From Sulfoacidibacillus ferrooxidans (GTDB lineage: Bacteria > Bacillota > Bacilli > Alicyclobacillales > SLC66), in NCBI RefSeq assembly GCF_022606465.1, contig NZ_JALBUF010000007.1, forward strand, positions 62,001-126,000: DNA of 64,000 bases. The letters run 5' to 3'. Below, one piece after another: positions 55,901 through 64,000 of the stretch (position 1 is the stretch's first letter; each line of letters opens with the position of its first letter). Under the pieces are notes generated by a model. That model searched no databases, was not told the origin of the DNA, and was given only the letters and a program-made list of their open reading frames with translations. Made by a program: the position numbers and the translations under genes.

Positions 55901-56407
55901 ATGGATGCTATTTCGAAAGAGCTTTTACAAGAGCGTGAGCAGTTACTGACAATTTTACGCAGTTTGACAGATGAAGAGCTAAATGCTAAGGACAATGAAC
56001 ATCTATGGACAGTTGGACAGGTCTTTTGGCATCTTGTTTTAACAGAGCAAAGTGTAACAAAAGTCATTAAAATTGGTCTTTCTCACTCGATTGAAATTGA
56101 TGAAAAAGCGATTCCTATGGAGATAGTCGTAAACCGTTCAGTCCGAGTGGACGCACCTGATGATCTATTTCCACCTGCGCGAGAGTATTCAATTGAAGAA
56201 TTAGATGGACAATTAACTGCATCAAGAGATGAACTGCTCAAATTGCTGACACAAATAGATGACTCTCAGTCCATAGATCATATCTCTCCAACTTTTCGTC
56301 ATCCTTTTTTAGGGATGTTGAGCATAAAGCAGTGGATCATCTTTATTGGTAAACATGAATTAAGACATGCAGCACAAATTCACGAATTACTACATTCTCA
56401 TCATTAA
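55901..56407 (+). CDS. DinB-like fold metal-binding protein
   Basis: A 168-residue four-helix-bundle protein of the DinB/YfiT superfamily. Three His suited to bind a metal are in VFWHLVLTEQS and the C-terminal GKHELRHAAQIHEL. Members include thiol transferases using bacillithiol or mycothiol and proteins of unknown function. The frame is open 45 bases further up, but GGAGGA precedes the ATG at 55901. It follows bioY closely, without clear shared function. Confidence 0.8.
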   Translation: MDAISKELLQEREQLLTILRSLTDEELNAKDNEHLWTVGQVFWHLVLTEQSVTKVIKIGLSHSIEIDEKAIPMEIVVNRSVRVDAPDDLFPPAREYSIEELDGQLTASRDELLKLLTQIDDSQSIDHISPTFRHPFLGMLSIKQWIIFIGKHELRHAAQIHELLHSHH

Positions 56408-56527
56408 ATGGTGAGAATGTGATCACAGTTTATATAACAGGATGGACCATTCGGCAATATGTGGTGTCGTATGATACAATAAAGACCAATTTCAAGTTTA
56501 CATTTGACTACGAGGATGGTTATTACA

Positions 56528-58180
56528 TTGGATCAACTGTTAGTGGCAACAAACTTTATTAAAAATATCGTGACCGAAGATGTCGCTTCCGGTGCAGTTC
56601 ACGAAGTGATCACACGATTTCCTCCAGAACCTAACGGCTATTTGCATATTGGGCATGCAAAATCGATTTGTCTAAACTTTGAGCTAGCAGATGAATTTCA
56701 CGGTAAAACAAATTTGCGCTTTGATGATACCAATCCTTTGAAGGAAGATATAGAGTATGTAGACGCAATCAAGGCGGATGTCGCTTGGCTCGGCTTTCAT
56801 TGGGACAAACTATGTTTTGCATCTGATTATTTTGAAGAAATGTATCACCGTGCACAGATACTTATTAAGAAAGGTAAAGCATATGTTTGCGATTTGTCAG
56901 CTGATCAAATTCGTGAAATGCGCGGGACACTGACAGAACCTGGAGTAGAAAGTCCATATCGAAACCGCAGCATAGAAGAAAACTTGTCATTATTTGAAGA
57001 CATGCGTAATGGCTTGTTTCCTGATGGCTCAAAAGTCTTACGGGCTAGTATTAATATGAGTTCACCCAATCTCAATATGCGTGATCCTGTACTCTATCGC
57101 ATTGCACATGCGCACCATCATCGTACAGGGGATGATTGGTGCATCTATCCGATGTATGATTATGCTCATCCACTGGAAGATGCAATCGAGGGTGTTACAC
57201 ACTCTTTGTGTACGCTAGAGTTTGCTGATCATCGTTTATTATATGATTGGGTAGTCAGTGAATGTGAAATGAAATCTGTGCCCCATCAATATGAGTTCGC
57301 TCGTTTAAATATGACCAATACTGTGATGAGTAAGCGTAAACTAAAACAATTAGTCGATGAATCCATCGTTGATGGTTGGGATGATCCACGTATGCCCACC
57401 ATTTCTGGGCTACGAAGAAGAGGCTATACACCAGAGTCAATACGCACTTTTGCGCGTGAAATAGGTGTTGCAAAAAATAATAGTAGAGTGGACGAAAGAA
57501 TGCTCGAACATTTTGTACGGGAAGATTTAAAATTAAAGGCGATGCGAACGATGGCAATATTGCGCCCGTTAAAAGTGGTGATTACCAATTACCCAGAAAA
57601 CCAAACCGAATGGCTAGAAGCGGAAAATAATTCAGAGAATCCAGAAATGGGAACCCGGCAAATTCCGTTCTCTAGGGAGTTATACATCGAGTATGATGAC
57701 TTCATGGAAAATCCTCCAGCAAAATATTTTCGTTTATTTCCAGGTAACGAAGTGAGATTAAAGCACGCTTATTTTATTCGTTGCGACGAGGTTATTAAAG
57801 ATGAACATGGTATGATTCGTGAATTACACTGCACATATGATCCGGAAACAAAGAGTGGGTCAGGTTTTACAGGTAGAAAAGTAAAAGGAACGATTCATTG
57901 GGTTGATGCAGGACACGTCCTACCAGTTCAATTTCGTTTATTTGAACCACTTGTCGATACAACTGAAGACGATAGTGAAGATGCATTTTTACACAGAATT
58001 AATGCTCAATCACTTCAAATATTACAAGGATTTGTGGAAGAACAGCTTTGCGATGCAGTGCCATATGATAAATTTCAATTTTTTCGCCATGGATACTTTA
58101 GTGTGGACCCAAAGTTATCACTTCCTAAACACCCGGTATTTAATAGAGTTGTCTCTTTAAAAAGTTCATTTTCAGTATGA
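56528..58180 (+). CDS. glnS: Glutamine--tRNA ligase
   Basis: A class I aminoacyl-tRNA synthetase of about 550 residues charging tRNA-Gln directly. [18 protein letters not shown] contains the HIGH motif, the conserved [19 protein letters not shown] follows, and VMSKRKL is the KMSKS-like loop. The C-terminal half is the two-barrel anticodon domain. Starts compete: the ATG at 56516 directly abuts the GAGG, while the TTG at 56528 is well spaced and gives the normal N-terminus. Most Bacillota lack GlnRS and use the GatCAB route, so transfer or lineage-specific retention is likely. Confidence 0.93.
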   Translation: MDQLLVATNFIKNIVTEDVASGAVHEVITRFPPEPNGYLHIGHAKSICLNFELADEFHGKTNLRFDDTNPLKEDIEYVDAIKADVAWLGFHWDKLCFASDYFEEMYHRAQILIKKGKAYVCDLSADQIREMRGTLTEPGVESPYRNRSIEENLSLFEDMRNGLFPDGSKVLRASINMSSPNLNMRDPVLYRIAHAHHHRTGDDWCIYPMYDYAHPLEDAIEGVTHSLCTLEFADHRLLYDWVVSECEMKSVPHQYEFARLNMTNTVMSKRKLKQLVDESIVDGWDDPRMPTISGLRRRGYTPESIRTFAREIGVAKNNSRVDERMLEHFVREDLKLKAMRTMAILRPLKVVITNYPENQTEWLEAENNSENPEMGTRQIPFSRELYIEYDDFMENPPAKYFRLFPGNEVRLKHAYFIRCDEVIKDEHGMIRELHCTYDPETKSGSGFTGRKVKGTIHWVDAGHVLPVQFRLFEPLVDTTEDDSEDAFLHRINAQSLQILQGFVEEQLCDAVPYDKFQFFRHGYFSVDPKLSLPKHPVFNRVVSLKSSFSV

Positions 58181-58217
58181 CCTAGATGACAGACAAACAA
58201 TGAATCATATCAATTGA

Positions 58218-58258
58218 CGCCACAGGAATTGCATGATTGTTCCTAAGTGGCGATTTTT
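58218..58258 (+). terminator. Intrinsic terminator of glnS
   Basis: A stem CGCCAC-AGGAA pairing with TTCCT-(AA)-GTGGCG is followed by TTTTTT. It lies 38 bases after the glnS stop. Confidence 0.85.
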
Positions 58259-58339
58259 TATGTACAATAAAATAGTTTCTTATTATTTGTTTGTATGATA
58301 TGCTAAACGTATATTTTAGGGAAAAGGAGCTTATCTGTG

Positions 58340-59104
58340 ATGAATAAGGCACAGAAGATTAAAGGGCTTCAAACGATGGATGGAGATGGAGCACAATTAA
58401 GGCGCTTGCTTCCTTCCTATCATGTAGGATATCTAGATCCTTTTCTATTATTTGATCATTTTTCAGTGCAAAAACCAGCAGGATTTCCAAGCCACCCGCA
58501 CCGCGGTTTTGAAACTATTACGTATATGCTTCAAGGTGCTTTTTTGCATGAAGATAGTGTCGGACGATCCAAAATGATCGTAGCTGGTGGAGTTCAGCGC
58601 ATTACAGCTGGGAGTGGGATTGTTCATTCAGAAATGCCTGGTGCTAACGGGATCAATCAGGGACTGCAATTATGGGTAAACTTGCCACGCGAACAAAAAG
58701 GAATGGAACCCAGTTACCAAAATGTAGCTTCTGCAGATTTGCCTGTTTTTGAACAACGTGGTGTTCGACGAAAAATTCTTGTAGGACTAGGCTCACCTGT
58801 TACACTACAACAACCGATGTTGTATGAAGACATTAGTCTCGATCCAAACGAAGGTGGCCTCAGTGTTACATTGACAGTCCCCTCAGGATACCAATCTATG
58901 ATGTATGTTTTTTTAGGAAGTGGTGTATTTGGCACAGAATCAATTGAAGTGGTTACTGGAGAGTTAATCATTTTTGAGCCATCATCAAAAGTGCAATCGA
59001 TCGTTGTAAGAACGATAAATGCTATATCGCCATTACAGTTTGTTTACGTTTCTGCACAAACTATTGGTGAACGACCCATATTTCGGGGAAGCTATGTAGA
59101 TTAG
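58340..59104 (+). CDS. Pirin family protein
   Basis: A 254-residue bicupin protein of the pirin family. The metal-site region [22 protein letters not shown] and GIVHSEMPG carries the His and Glu ligands. Pirins act as quercetin dioxygenases or regulatory iron proteins; which applies is unknown. AAAGGAG precedes two possible starts, a GTG at 58337 and the ATG at 58340 used here. The aldo-keto reductase gene follows after ten bases, so the two form one operon. Confidence 0.88.
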   Translation: MNKAQKIKGLQTMDGDGAQLRRLLPSYHVGYLDPFLLFDHFSVQKPAGFPSHPHRGFETITYMLQGAFLHEDSVGRSKMIVAGGVQRITAGSGIVHSEMPGANGINQGLQLWVNLPREQKGMEPSYQNVASADLPVFEQRGVRRKILVGLGSPVTLQQPMLYEDISLDPNEGGLSVTLTVPSGYQSMMYVFLGSGVFGTESIEVVTGELIIFEPSSKVQSIVVRTINAISPLQFVYVSAQTIGERPIFRGSYVD

Positions 59105-59114
59105 GAGGGATACC

Positions 59115-60101
59115 GTGAATAGTCGTCATTTAGGTAAAGAAGGTTTAGTCGTTTCATCACTTGGTCTTGGCTGTATGGGAATGTCCGATTTCTATAGTGA
59201 TCGCGACGATCAAGAAAGTATCTCTACCATTCATCGTGCATTAGAGCTCGGCATTACTTTTTTTGATACCGCCGATATGTATGGCGTTGGGAAAAATGAA
59301 GAACTTGTCGGGGAAGCTCTAAAAGGATCGCGAGAGCATGTTGTCATTGCAACGAAGTTTGGTAATGTGCGTGCGCAAGACGGTAGCTTTGTACGTGTAG
59401 ACGGTCGTCCAGAGTATGTAAAAAAAGCATGTGAAGCAAGTTTACAGCGCTTACATACAGATTATATTGATCTTTACTATCAACATCGTGTCGATCCATC
59501 TGTACCAATAGAAGAAACTGTAGGCGCAATGGCACAACTAGTGGATGAAGGTAAGGTGCGTTACCTTGGACTGTCAGAAGCTTCACCAGAAACGATACGG
59601 AAAGCGCATCGTGTACACCCGATTTCAGCGCTGCAAACAGAATATTCATTGTGGAGTAGAGATGTAGAGGATGAGATTTTACCCACATGTCGAGCTCTCG
59701 GTATTGGATTTGTTCCCTATAGTCCACTTGGACGCGGCTTTTTAAGTGGTCAGATTAAAAATTTTGAAGATCTAGAAAAAGACGATTATCGTCGGTTTTC
59801 ACCACGGTTTCAAGGTGATAATTTCGGGAAAAACATATCCTTAGTTGAGCGGATCGAAGAAATGGCAAAAGCAAAGAATTGCACACCATCACAACTTGCG
59901 TTAGCATGGCTATTAGCCTTAGGTCAAGATATTGTGCCGATACCAGGGACCAAACGCAGAAAATATCTTGAGGAAAACCTAGGTAGTGTAGATGTTCATT
60001 TAACAGATGAAGATATGCAACGGATTGCAAAACTTGCTCCTGTTGGAATAGCAGCAGGCATGCGGTACACAGAGCAAGGGATGCAGTCAGTCAATCGCTA
60101 G
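59115..60101 (+). CDS. Aldo/keto reductase
   Basis: A 328-residue NADPH-dependent oxidoreductase of the AKR superfamily, likely in the AKR13/YajO group. Catalytic residues are Asp and Tyr in [15 protein letters not shown], Lys in IATKFG and His in DLYYQHRVD. The C-terminal cofactor segment [18 protein letters not shown] is intact. The GTG start has TAGGAGGG at good distance. Substrates could be quinones, ketones or aldehydes; not assignable. Confidence 0.92.
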   Translation: MNSRHLGKEGLVVSSLGLGCMGMSDFYSDRDDQESISTIHRALELGITFFDTADMYGVGKNEELVGEALKGSREHVVIATKFGNVRAQDGSFVRVDGRPEYVKKACEASLQRLHTDYIDLYYQHRVDPSVPIEETVGAMAQLVDEGKVRYLGLSEASPETIRKAHRVHPISALQTEYSLWSRDVEDEILPTCRALGIGFVPYSPLGRGFLSGQIKNFEDLEKDDYRRFSPRFQGDNFGKNISLVERIEEMAKAKNCTPSQLALAWLLALGQDIVPIPGTKRRKYLEENLGSVDVHLTDEDMQRIAKLAPVGIAAGMRYTEQGMQSVNR

Positions 60102-60142
60102 GCAAGTAAACAATCAGTATATAGGGCAATCATCAGTAGAAT

Positions 60143-60177
60143 AGACCGCATGGTAGATTTATTTTGCTATGTGGTCT
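60143..60177 (+). terminator. Weak terminator after the aldo/keto reductase
   Basis: A 9-bp stem with one mismatch (AGACCGCAT with ATGTGGTCT) lies 42 bases after the stop and is followed by TATTGTTAT, a poor T-run. It is a candidate only. Confidence 0.35.
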
Positions 60178-60222
60178 TATTGTTATAAAAAATACAGACG
60201 ATTGAGAGGAGGAACTTAGCAA

Positions 60223-60279
60223 GTGATGTCGAAGACTATCACTTTCAATACATATGTACATACTGTAAATCACAGATAA
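60223..60279 (+). CDS. Possible 18-residue leader peptide
   Basis: GTG (60223) or ATG (60226) opens a frame of 17-18 codons ending at TAA, with AGGAGG ten bases upstream, 15 bases before the CheW-like gene. The peptide is Thr/His-rich. The strong ribosome binding site is the only support, so this is speculative. Confidence 0.25.
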   Translation: MMSKTITFNTYVHTVNHR

Positions 60280-60294
60280 GAAGGATGGGTCGCC

Positions 60295-60648
60295 ATGAAA
60301 TATGTTGTGTTTCAGTTACATGATATGCACTATGCAACACCTGTACATCATATTCAATCCATCGAACGTATGCTACCTATTCGCTTTGAAGCAGGGATGG
60401 AGTACTTTGAATTGGGGTTTGCTGATCTACGTGGCACTGTTATTGGTATTCAAGATCTACGCAAAAAACTCGGTGTCATAGCGAAGGACTATGATGAACA
60501 CACGCGTTTACTGGTCACTTCTACTGGAGGGTATATTGTTGATGCCGCATTAGATGTACTCGATGTACAAGACACTGATTGGGTCACTGTGGCAGGTAGG
60601 AGAGTTTGGAATCGAGAACATACCATCGTGCTAGAATATCTTTTGTAA
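60295..60648 (+). CDS. Stand-alone CheW-like domain protein
   Basis: A 117-residue protein of one CheW domain. KYVVFQLHDMHYATPVHHIQ and FADLRGTVIGIQDLRKKLG correspond to the usual strand pattern, with the LRG turn. It is shorter than normal CheW proteins (about 150 residues) and no chemotaxis genes are near. It may scaffold a receptor-kinase complex or act in a small signalling protein pair. AAGGATGG lies before the ATG. Confidence 0.75.
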   Translation: MKYVVFQLHDMHYATPVHHIQSIERMLPIRFEAGMEYFELGFADLRGTVIGIQDLRKKLGVIAKDYDEHTRLLVTSTGGYIVDAALDVLDVQDTDWVTVAGRRVWNREHTIVLEYLL

Positions 60649-60745
60649 TAATAGTACATTCGCATTGGGTAGTGTATATCATTGTGAATGATCTATTCCT
60701 GATTGCACACAATATGGAAGCTATCTATGCTTGAGGAGGTTGCTT

Positions 60746-61096
60746 GTGTCAGTTGCGCGTGCTGTATTATTGAGACTAATCATCGGATTAGGTATTGCGG
60801 TACTCGGTATTTTGTTATCTGTAGCAACTAAAGATTGGAGTATTGAGTACAATTGGTTTGGCATGCTTGGCATGATCTTACTTGGTTTATCCGGAATTGC
60901 TATGTTCTCTACTGGGGCTAGACAGCGTTGGTCCGCGAAAAGTAGTGCACACTCTGGGTTGAATAAAGATAAAAACGTCTCGCATTCACCGACTGGCAAT
61001 GCGGTTCATTGGGCTATCACATTTTTTATCATCGGCGCCATCAACTTTTTGGCACCTATATTTATATACTATACATTTCACCCTGAAATTCTATAG
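60746..61096 (+). CDS. Small membrane protein of unknown function
   Basis: A 116-residue protein with about three hydrophobic helices (LLRLIIGLGIAVLGILLSVA, MLGMILLGLSGIAMF and a last one near the C-terminus) and a basic, Ser-rich loop between the second and third. It resembles short proteins of the DUF3899 kind, but this is not certain. GAGGAGG six bases before the GTG at 60746 fixes the start. It lies between the CheW-like gene and the tRNA cluster. Confidence 0.65.
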   Translation: MSVARAVLLRLIIGLGIAVLGILLSVATKDWSIEYNWFGMLGMILLGLSGIAMFSTGARQRWSAKSSAHSGLNKDKNVSHSPTGNAVHWAITFFIIGAINFLAPIFIYYTFHPEIL

Positions 61097-61123
61097 TGAT
61101 TTTTAAAAAAGAGTAAAAAGGAC

Positions 61124-61152
61124 TTGCATTAGGTATCAAATTGTGTTATCTT
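61124..61152 (+). promoter_or_regulatory. Promoter of the tRNA cluster
   Basis: TTGCAT (61124-61129) and TATCTT (61147-61152) are separated by 17 bases, placing the start of transcription close to the first tRNA. Confidence 0.6.
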
Positions 61153-61166
61153 GTAGAAGTCGATTC

Positions 61167-61242
61167 GGGGATATAGCTCAGTTGGTAGAGCACCTGCCTT
61201 GCACGCAGGGGGTCAGCGGTTCGAGTCCGCTTATCTCCACCA
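61167..61242 (+). tRNA. tRNA-Ala (TGC)
   Basis: A complete cloverleaf with GGGGATA/TATCTCC acceptor, D and T arms, anticodon loop CTTGCAC (TGC) and encoded CCA. It is the first of three tRNAs in a row. Confidence 0.95.
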
Positions 61243-61284
61243 TTTATAGTGCTTATCGCGCAATAACAGTTGATAGGTTATTAT

Positions 61285-61359
61285 TCCTCGATAGCTCAGC
61301 GGTAGAGCATCCGGCTGTTAACCGGAGGGTCGTAGGTTCGAATCCTACTCGGGGAGCCA
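61285..61359 (+). tRNA. tRNA-Asn (GTT)
   Basis: Complete cloverleaf; acceptor TCCTCGA pairs with TCGGGGA, discriminator G, CCA encoded. The anticodon loop CTGTTAA reads GTT. Confidence 0.95.
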
Positions 61360-61366
61360 TATAAGT

Positions 61367-61460
61367 GGAGTGATGGCCGAGTTGGTCGAAGGCGCTCGCC
61401 TGCTAAGCGAGTATATGCTGTTAAGGCGTATCGAGGGTTCGAATCCCTCTCACTCCGCCA
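61367..61460 (+). tRNA. tRNA-Ser (GCT)
   Basis: Class II tRNA with a long variable arm, acceptor GGAGTGA/TCACTCC, CCA encoded. The anticodon loop CTGCTAA reads GCT, and the gene follows tRNA-Asn by seven bases. Confidence 0.95.
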
Positions 61461-61463
61461 GCT

Positions 61464-61491
61464 AAAAAGATTGCGCTTGCGCAATCTTTTT
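61464..61491 (+). terminator. Terminator of the tRNA cluster
   Basis: A 13-bp perfect stem (AAAAAGATTGCGC, TT, GCGCAATCTTTTT) directly after tRNA-Ser, ending in a T-run. Confidence 0.9.
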
Positions 61492-61522
61492 GTTATATTT
61501 CTATACATAAATTTCATGTATG

Positions 61523-61737
61523 AGCGATGAAAGGGAAAAGTAGCCTATTGTCATGCGAGGCAGAGAGTTGGCGGAGGGTGCGAGCCAAGAGCGCATGTCA
61601 GGTGAATCTCATCCCTGGAGCAGTGAGTGGTCTCTTTATCGACTGAGTGAGCGAGGAATGGATGTTTTATATGTCTATTCTTAAGCAGGGTGGTACCGCG
61701 AGACATTCTCGCCCCTGTATGGGGTGGGGGTTTTTTT
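61523..61737 (+). promoter_or_regulatory. T-box leader, leucine-specific
   Basis: A transcription-attenuating riboswitch that reads uncharged tRNA-Leu. Stem I elements are present: AAAAGTAG near the 5' side, CAGAGAG (AG bulge) and the GGGTGCGAGCC distal loop. The specifier codon is CTC at 61608-61610, in the context GGTGAATCTCAT. The T-box AGGGTGGTACCGCG is at 61687-61700, with TGGT ready to pair with the tRNA end. A terminator with CCCC/GGGG stem and seven T follows. It lies 21 bases before leuS. Confidence 0.93.
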
Positions 61738-61758
61738 GCATTTAAGGGGGGCTATAAG

Positions 61759-64000
61759 ATGAACTATGATGCAACTTCCATTGAAGAAAAATGGCGCACG
61801 ATATGGAGCAAAACTGCTCAACATGATGTTCATAAAGATGCAACACGGCCAAAATATTATTGTTTAGATATGTTCCCATATCCGTCTGGATCCGGACTTC
61901 ATGTCGGACATTGGCGGGGTTACGTTTTATCCGATGTTTGGAGTCGTTATAAACGTCTCACTGGTTATGAAGTGCTTCATCCCATGGGGTGGGATGCTTT
62001 TGGACTCCCTGCTGAAAATGATGCGATTAAAAAAGGAATTCATCCAGCTATTGGTACTGCACGCAATATCGCTAATTTCAAAGATCAATTACAGCGCATG
62101 GGAGCTATGTTTGATTGGACGCGCGAGATAAATACAAGTTCACCAGAATATTATAAATGGACACAGTGGATTTTCTTGCAATTATATGATATGGGACTTG
62201 CATACCGTAAAGAAATGCCAATTAATTGGTGTCCAAGTTGTAAGACCGGTCTTGCAAACGAAGAAGTAGTAGATGGCGCTTGCGAACGCTGTGGAACTCC
62301 AGTCACTAAACGCAATATGAATCAGTGGATGTTACGCATCACAGCTTATGCGGAACGTCTTCTTGAGGACTTAGAAACGTTGGAGTGGCCTGAGAAAGTA
62401 AAAAAAATGCAGGCTAATTGGATTGGGCGTAGTGTGGGTGCTGAATTAGAATTTTCGATAGAACATTCATCAGAAAAAATAGTGGTTTTTACCACTAGAC
62501 CTGACACATTATACGGTGTTACCTATATGGTTTTGGCACCTGAACATCCACTTGTACAGAAATTAACAACACCTGAATATGCATCTGTAGTAGCAGAATA
62601 CGTTACCCAGACATTGGTAAAATCACAATTAGCAAGACAACAGGTTGATAAAACCAAAACAGGTGTGTTTACAGGTGGATATGCCATCCATCCACTATCT
62701 GGTGAAAAAATTCCTGTATGGATTGCTGATTATGTTTTGATGGATTATGGAACAGGGGCAATTATGGCTGTTCCAGCACACGATCAACGAGATTTTGAGT
62801 TTGCTCGCCAGTTTGATTTACCTGTAGTACGCGTTATCTCTGCTGATGGAGATTCCGATGATGTGGATGATGAGATGGAAGCTGCACAAACCAATGATGG
62901 CGTATTGATTCATTCAGGACCTTACAATGGTTTATCAGTGGATGAAGCAAAACAAAAACTTGTGGATGACCTGGTAGTACAGGGTATTGCTAAGCGCACA
63001 GTAGGGTATAAATTGCGAGATTGGGTCTTTGCGCGTCAGCGCTATTGGGGTGAGCCTATTCCTGTTGTCCATTGTGAACAATGTGGTATTGTGCCTGTTA
63101 AAGAGGAGGATTTGCCCATCTTGTTGCCTGATGTTGAACGCTATGAACCTACGGGTACTGGTGAGTCTCCATTGGCAGCAATAGAGTCATTTGTCAATAC
63201 CACTTGTCCAACGTGTGGTGGACCTGCGAAAAGAGAAACAGATACCATGCCTCAATGGGCAGGGTCGTGTTGGTATTTCTTGCGTTTTGCAGATCCACAC
63301 AATGAGAGTAAACCGTTTGATCGCGATAAAGTAGACTATTGGCTACCTGTTGACATGTATATTGGCGGTGTTGAGCATGCCGTATTGCATCTACTTTATG
63401 CTCGATTTTTTACAAAAGTGCTCTATGATCGCAATGTCATTGGATTTAAAGAACCTTTTACACGTCTGTTTAACCAAGGAATGATGACGTTACATGGCGC
63501 CAAAATGTCAAAATCCAAAGGTAATGTGGTAAGTCCTGAAGAATTGGTAGAGAAATATGGCACAGATACATTGCGTATGTATGAATTATTTGTCGGTCCT
63601 CCAGAGATTGATGCAGAATGGAATCCACGAGCGATAGAAGGAGTCCACCGTTTTCTTACAAAAACATACCGCCTGATCGCTGATTCGGCAGAAGGTGCAC
63701 CAAAAGAGGGATCTACTAACTTACGTAAACTGCGTCATCGATTTGTGCAACAAGTAACTGAGCGAATTGTAAGTTTTCGTTTTAATACTGTGGTAAGTGC
63801 ATTTATGGAATTTATCACAGCGCTCATTGAACAAGATGAAAAGATCGATGATATGACTTTACAGACGCTCGTCATATGTCTTGCACCACTTGCACCGCAT
63901 TTAGGAGAAGAAGCATGGCAGTTACTTCACAAGAATGGCTCCGTGTTTGATGCACAATGGCCACAAGTGGATGAACAGTATTTACTTGATGAAACCATTA
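61759..64000 (+). CDS. leuS: Leucine--tRNA ligase, 5' part (runs off the window)
   Basis: The first 747 codons of leucyl-tRNA synthetase, with no stop inside the window. Visible parts are MFPYPSGSGLHVGHW (HIGH-type site, residues 48-51), the CP1 editing domain (VVFTTRPDTLYGVTYMVLAP), a Cys-pair zinc site (CPSCKTG, CERCGT), and AKMSKSKGNVVSPEELV, with the KMSKS loop at residues 582-586. AAGGGGGG precedes the ATG. Expression should rise when tRNA-Leu is uncharged, through the T-box just upstream. Confidence 0.97.
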   Translation, partial: MNYDATSIEEKWRTIWSKTAQHDVHKDATRPKYYCLDMFPYPSGSGLHVGHWRGYVLSDVWSRYKRLTGYEVLHPMGWDAFGLPAENDAIKKGIHPAIGTARNIANFKDQLQRMGAMFDWTREINTSSPEYYKWTQWIFLQLYDMGLAYRKEMPINWCPSCKTGLANEEVVDGACERCGTPVTKRNMNQWMLRITAYAERLLEDLETLEWPEKVKKMQANWIGRSVGAELEFSIEHSSEKIVVFTTRPDTLYGVTYMVLAPEHPLVQKLTTPEYASVVAEYVTQTLVKSQLARQQVDKTKTGVFTGGYAIHPLSGEKIPVWIADYVLMDYGTGAIMAVPAHDQRDFEFARQFDLPVVRVISADGDSDDVDDEMEAAQTNDGVLIHSGPYNGLSVDEAKQKLVDDLVVQGIAKRTVGYKLRDWVFARQRYWGEPIPVVHCEQCGIVPVKEEDLPILLPDVERYEPTGTGESPLAAIESFVNTTCPTCGGPAKRETDTMPQWAGSCWYFLRFADPHNESKPFDRDKVDYWLPVDMYIGGVEHAVLHLLYARFFTKVLYDRNVIGFKEPFTRLFNQGMMTLHGAKMSKSKGNVVSPEELVEKYGTDTLRMYELFVGPPEIDAEWNPRAIEGVHRFLTKTYRLIADSAEGAPKEGSTNLRKLRHRFVQQVTERIVSFRFNTVVSAFMEFITALIEQDEKIDDMTLQTLVICLAPLAPHLGEEAWQLLHKNGSVFDAQWPQVDEQYLLDETI

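Noticed and set aside
56408-56527. T-box or other riboswitch before glnS
   Set aside because: The region is too short and lacks the T-box sequence and a terminator.
61143-61517. Frames on both strands over the tRNA cluster
   Set aside because: They run through three perfect tRNA genes, which fully explain the sequence.
1-64000. CRISPR array, prophage or insertion sequence
   Set aside because: No regular spaced repeats, transposase, integrase or phage structural genes were seen; the 31321-31451 element is the only possible mobile trace.

Overview
The window looks like chromosome from an acidophilic, aerobic Gram-positive (Bacillota), most likely a relative of the Alicyclobacillaceae. This placement is an inference from gene content and style, not from a search. 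The supporting signs are strong GGAGG-type ribosome binding sites, frequent TTG and GTG starts, a T-box leader in front of leuS, a secreted sedolisin (acid protease), catalase, MarC, PucR and split ECF transporter genes. Base composition is moderately AT-rich throughout, and no phage, insertion sequence or CRISPR array was recognised.

Layout. 1-9000: the 3' end of a family 5 glycoside hydrolase, a small membrane protein, an ABC exporter, an O6-alkylguanine repair protein, an ArsR/DUF2087 regulator, a sedolisin, a lipoprotein and a catalase. 9400-19200: an amide and ring-opening catabolic block with allantoate-amidohydrolase-like and M20 hydrolases, an allantoinase broken by a frameshift, an N-terminally truncated deaminase-type amidohydrolase, a divergent K+ channel, the 5-oxoprolinase operon pxpBAC and a DedA protein. 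19200-21600: a membrane-anchored molybdoenzyme with an internal twin-arginine motif, and pucR. 21900-31230: one long operon for reductive pyrimidine breakdown (aminotransferase, preT, preA, dihydropyrimidinase, beta-ureidopropionase, NCS1 permease, acylating semialdehyde dehydrogenase). It would take uracil through dihydrouracil, N-carbamoyl-beta-alanine, beta-alanine and malonate semialdehyde to acetyl-CoA. 31300-36600: a structured intergenic element, an inositol-monophosphatase family gene, and a GntR-controlled sugar ABC importer that lacks its own ATPase. A previously hidden 53-residue lipoprotein gene follows on the other strand.

36700-46600: a VOC protein with zwf and gnd (oxidative pentose phosphate pathway), a cyclase-family hydrolase, marC, an unknown secreted protein, an NhaC-type antiporter, a second ABC exporter and two small proteins. 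46600-56400: two divergent M3 oligoendopeptidases, a COG2509-type flavoprotein, a HAD hydrolase, and an ECF transporter (an ATPase, an ATPase-EcfT fusion and divergent BioY) probably for biotin, then a DinB-fold protein. 56500-64000: glnS (uncommon in Bacillota), pirin, aldo-keto reductase, a stand-alone CheW domain, three tRNAs (Ala-TGC, Asn-GTT, Ser-GCT), and a leucine T-box leader (specifier CTC) in front of leuS, which runs off the window.

The most unusual points are these. The allantoinase carries a one-base frameshift and, at its other end, a deletion-like junction that also removes the start of the next amidohydrolase. The molybdoenzyme seems to need both Sec and Tat for assembly. The ECF transporter has a natural ATPase-EcfT fusion, and its partner ATPase has Gln at the switch-histidine position. 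There is an unannotated small lipoprotein gene and an inverted-repeat element at 31321-31451. No wholly new multi-gene defence or signalling system was seen.
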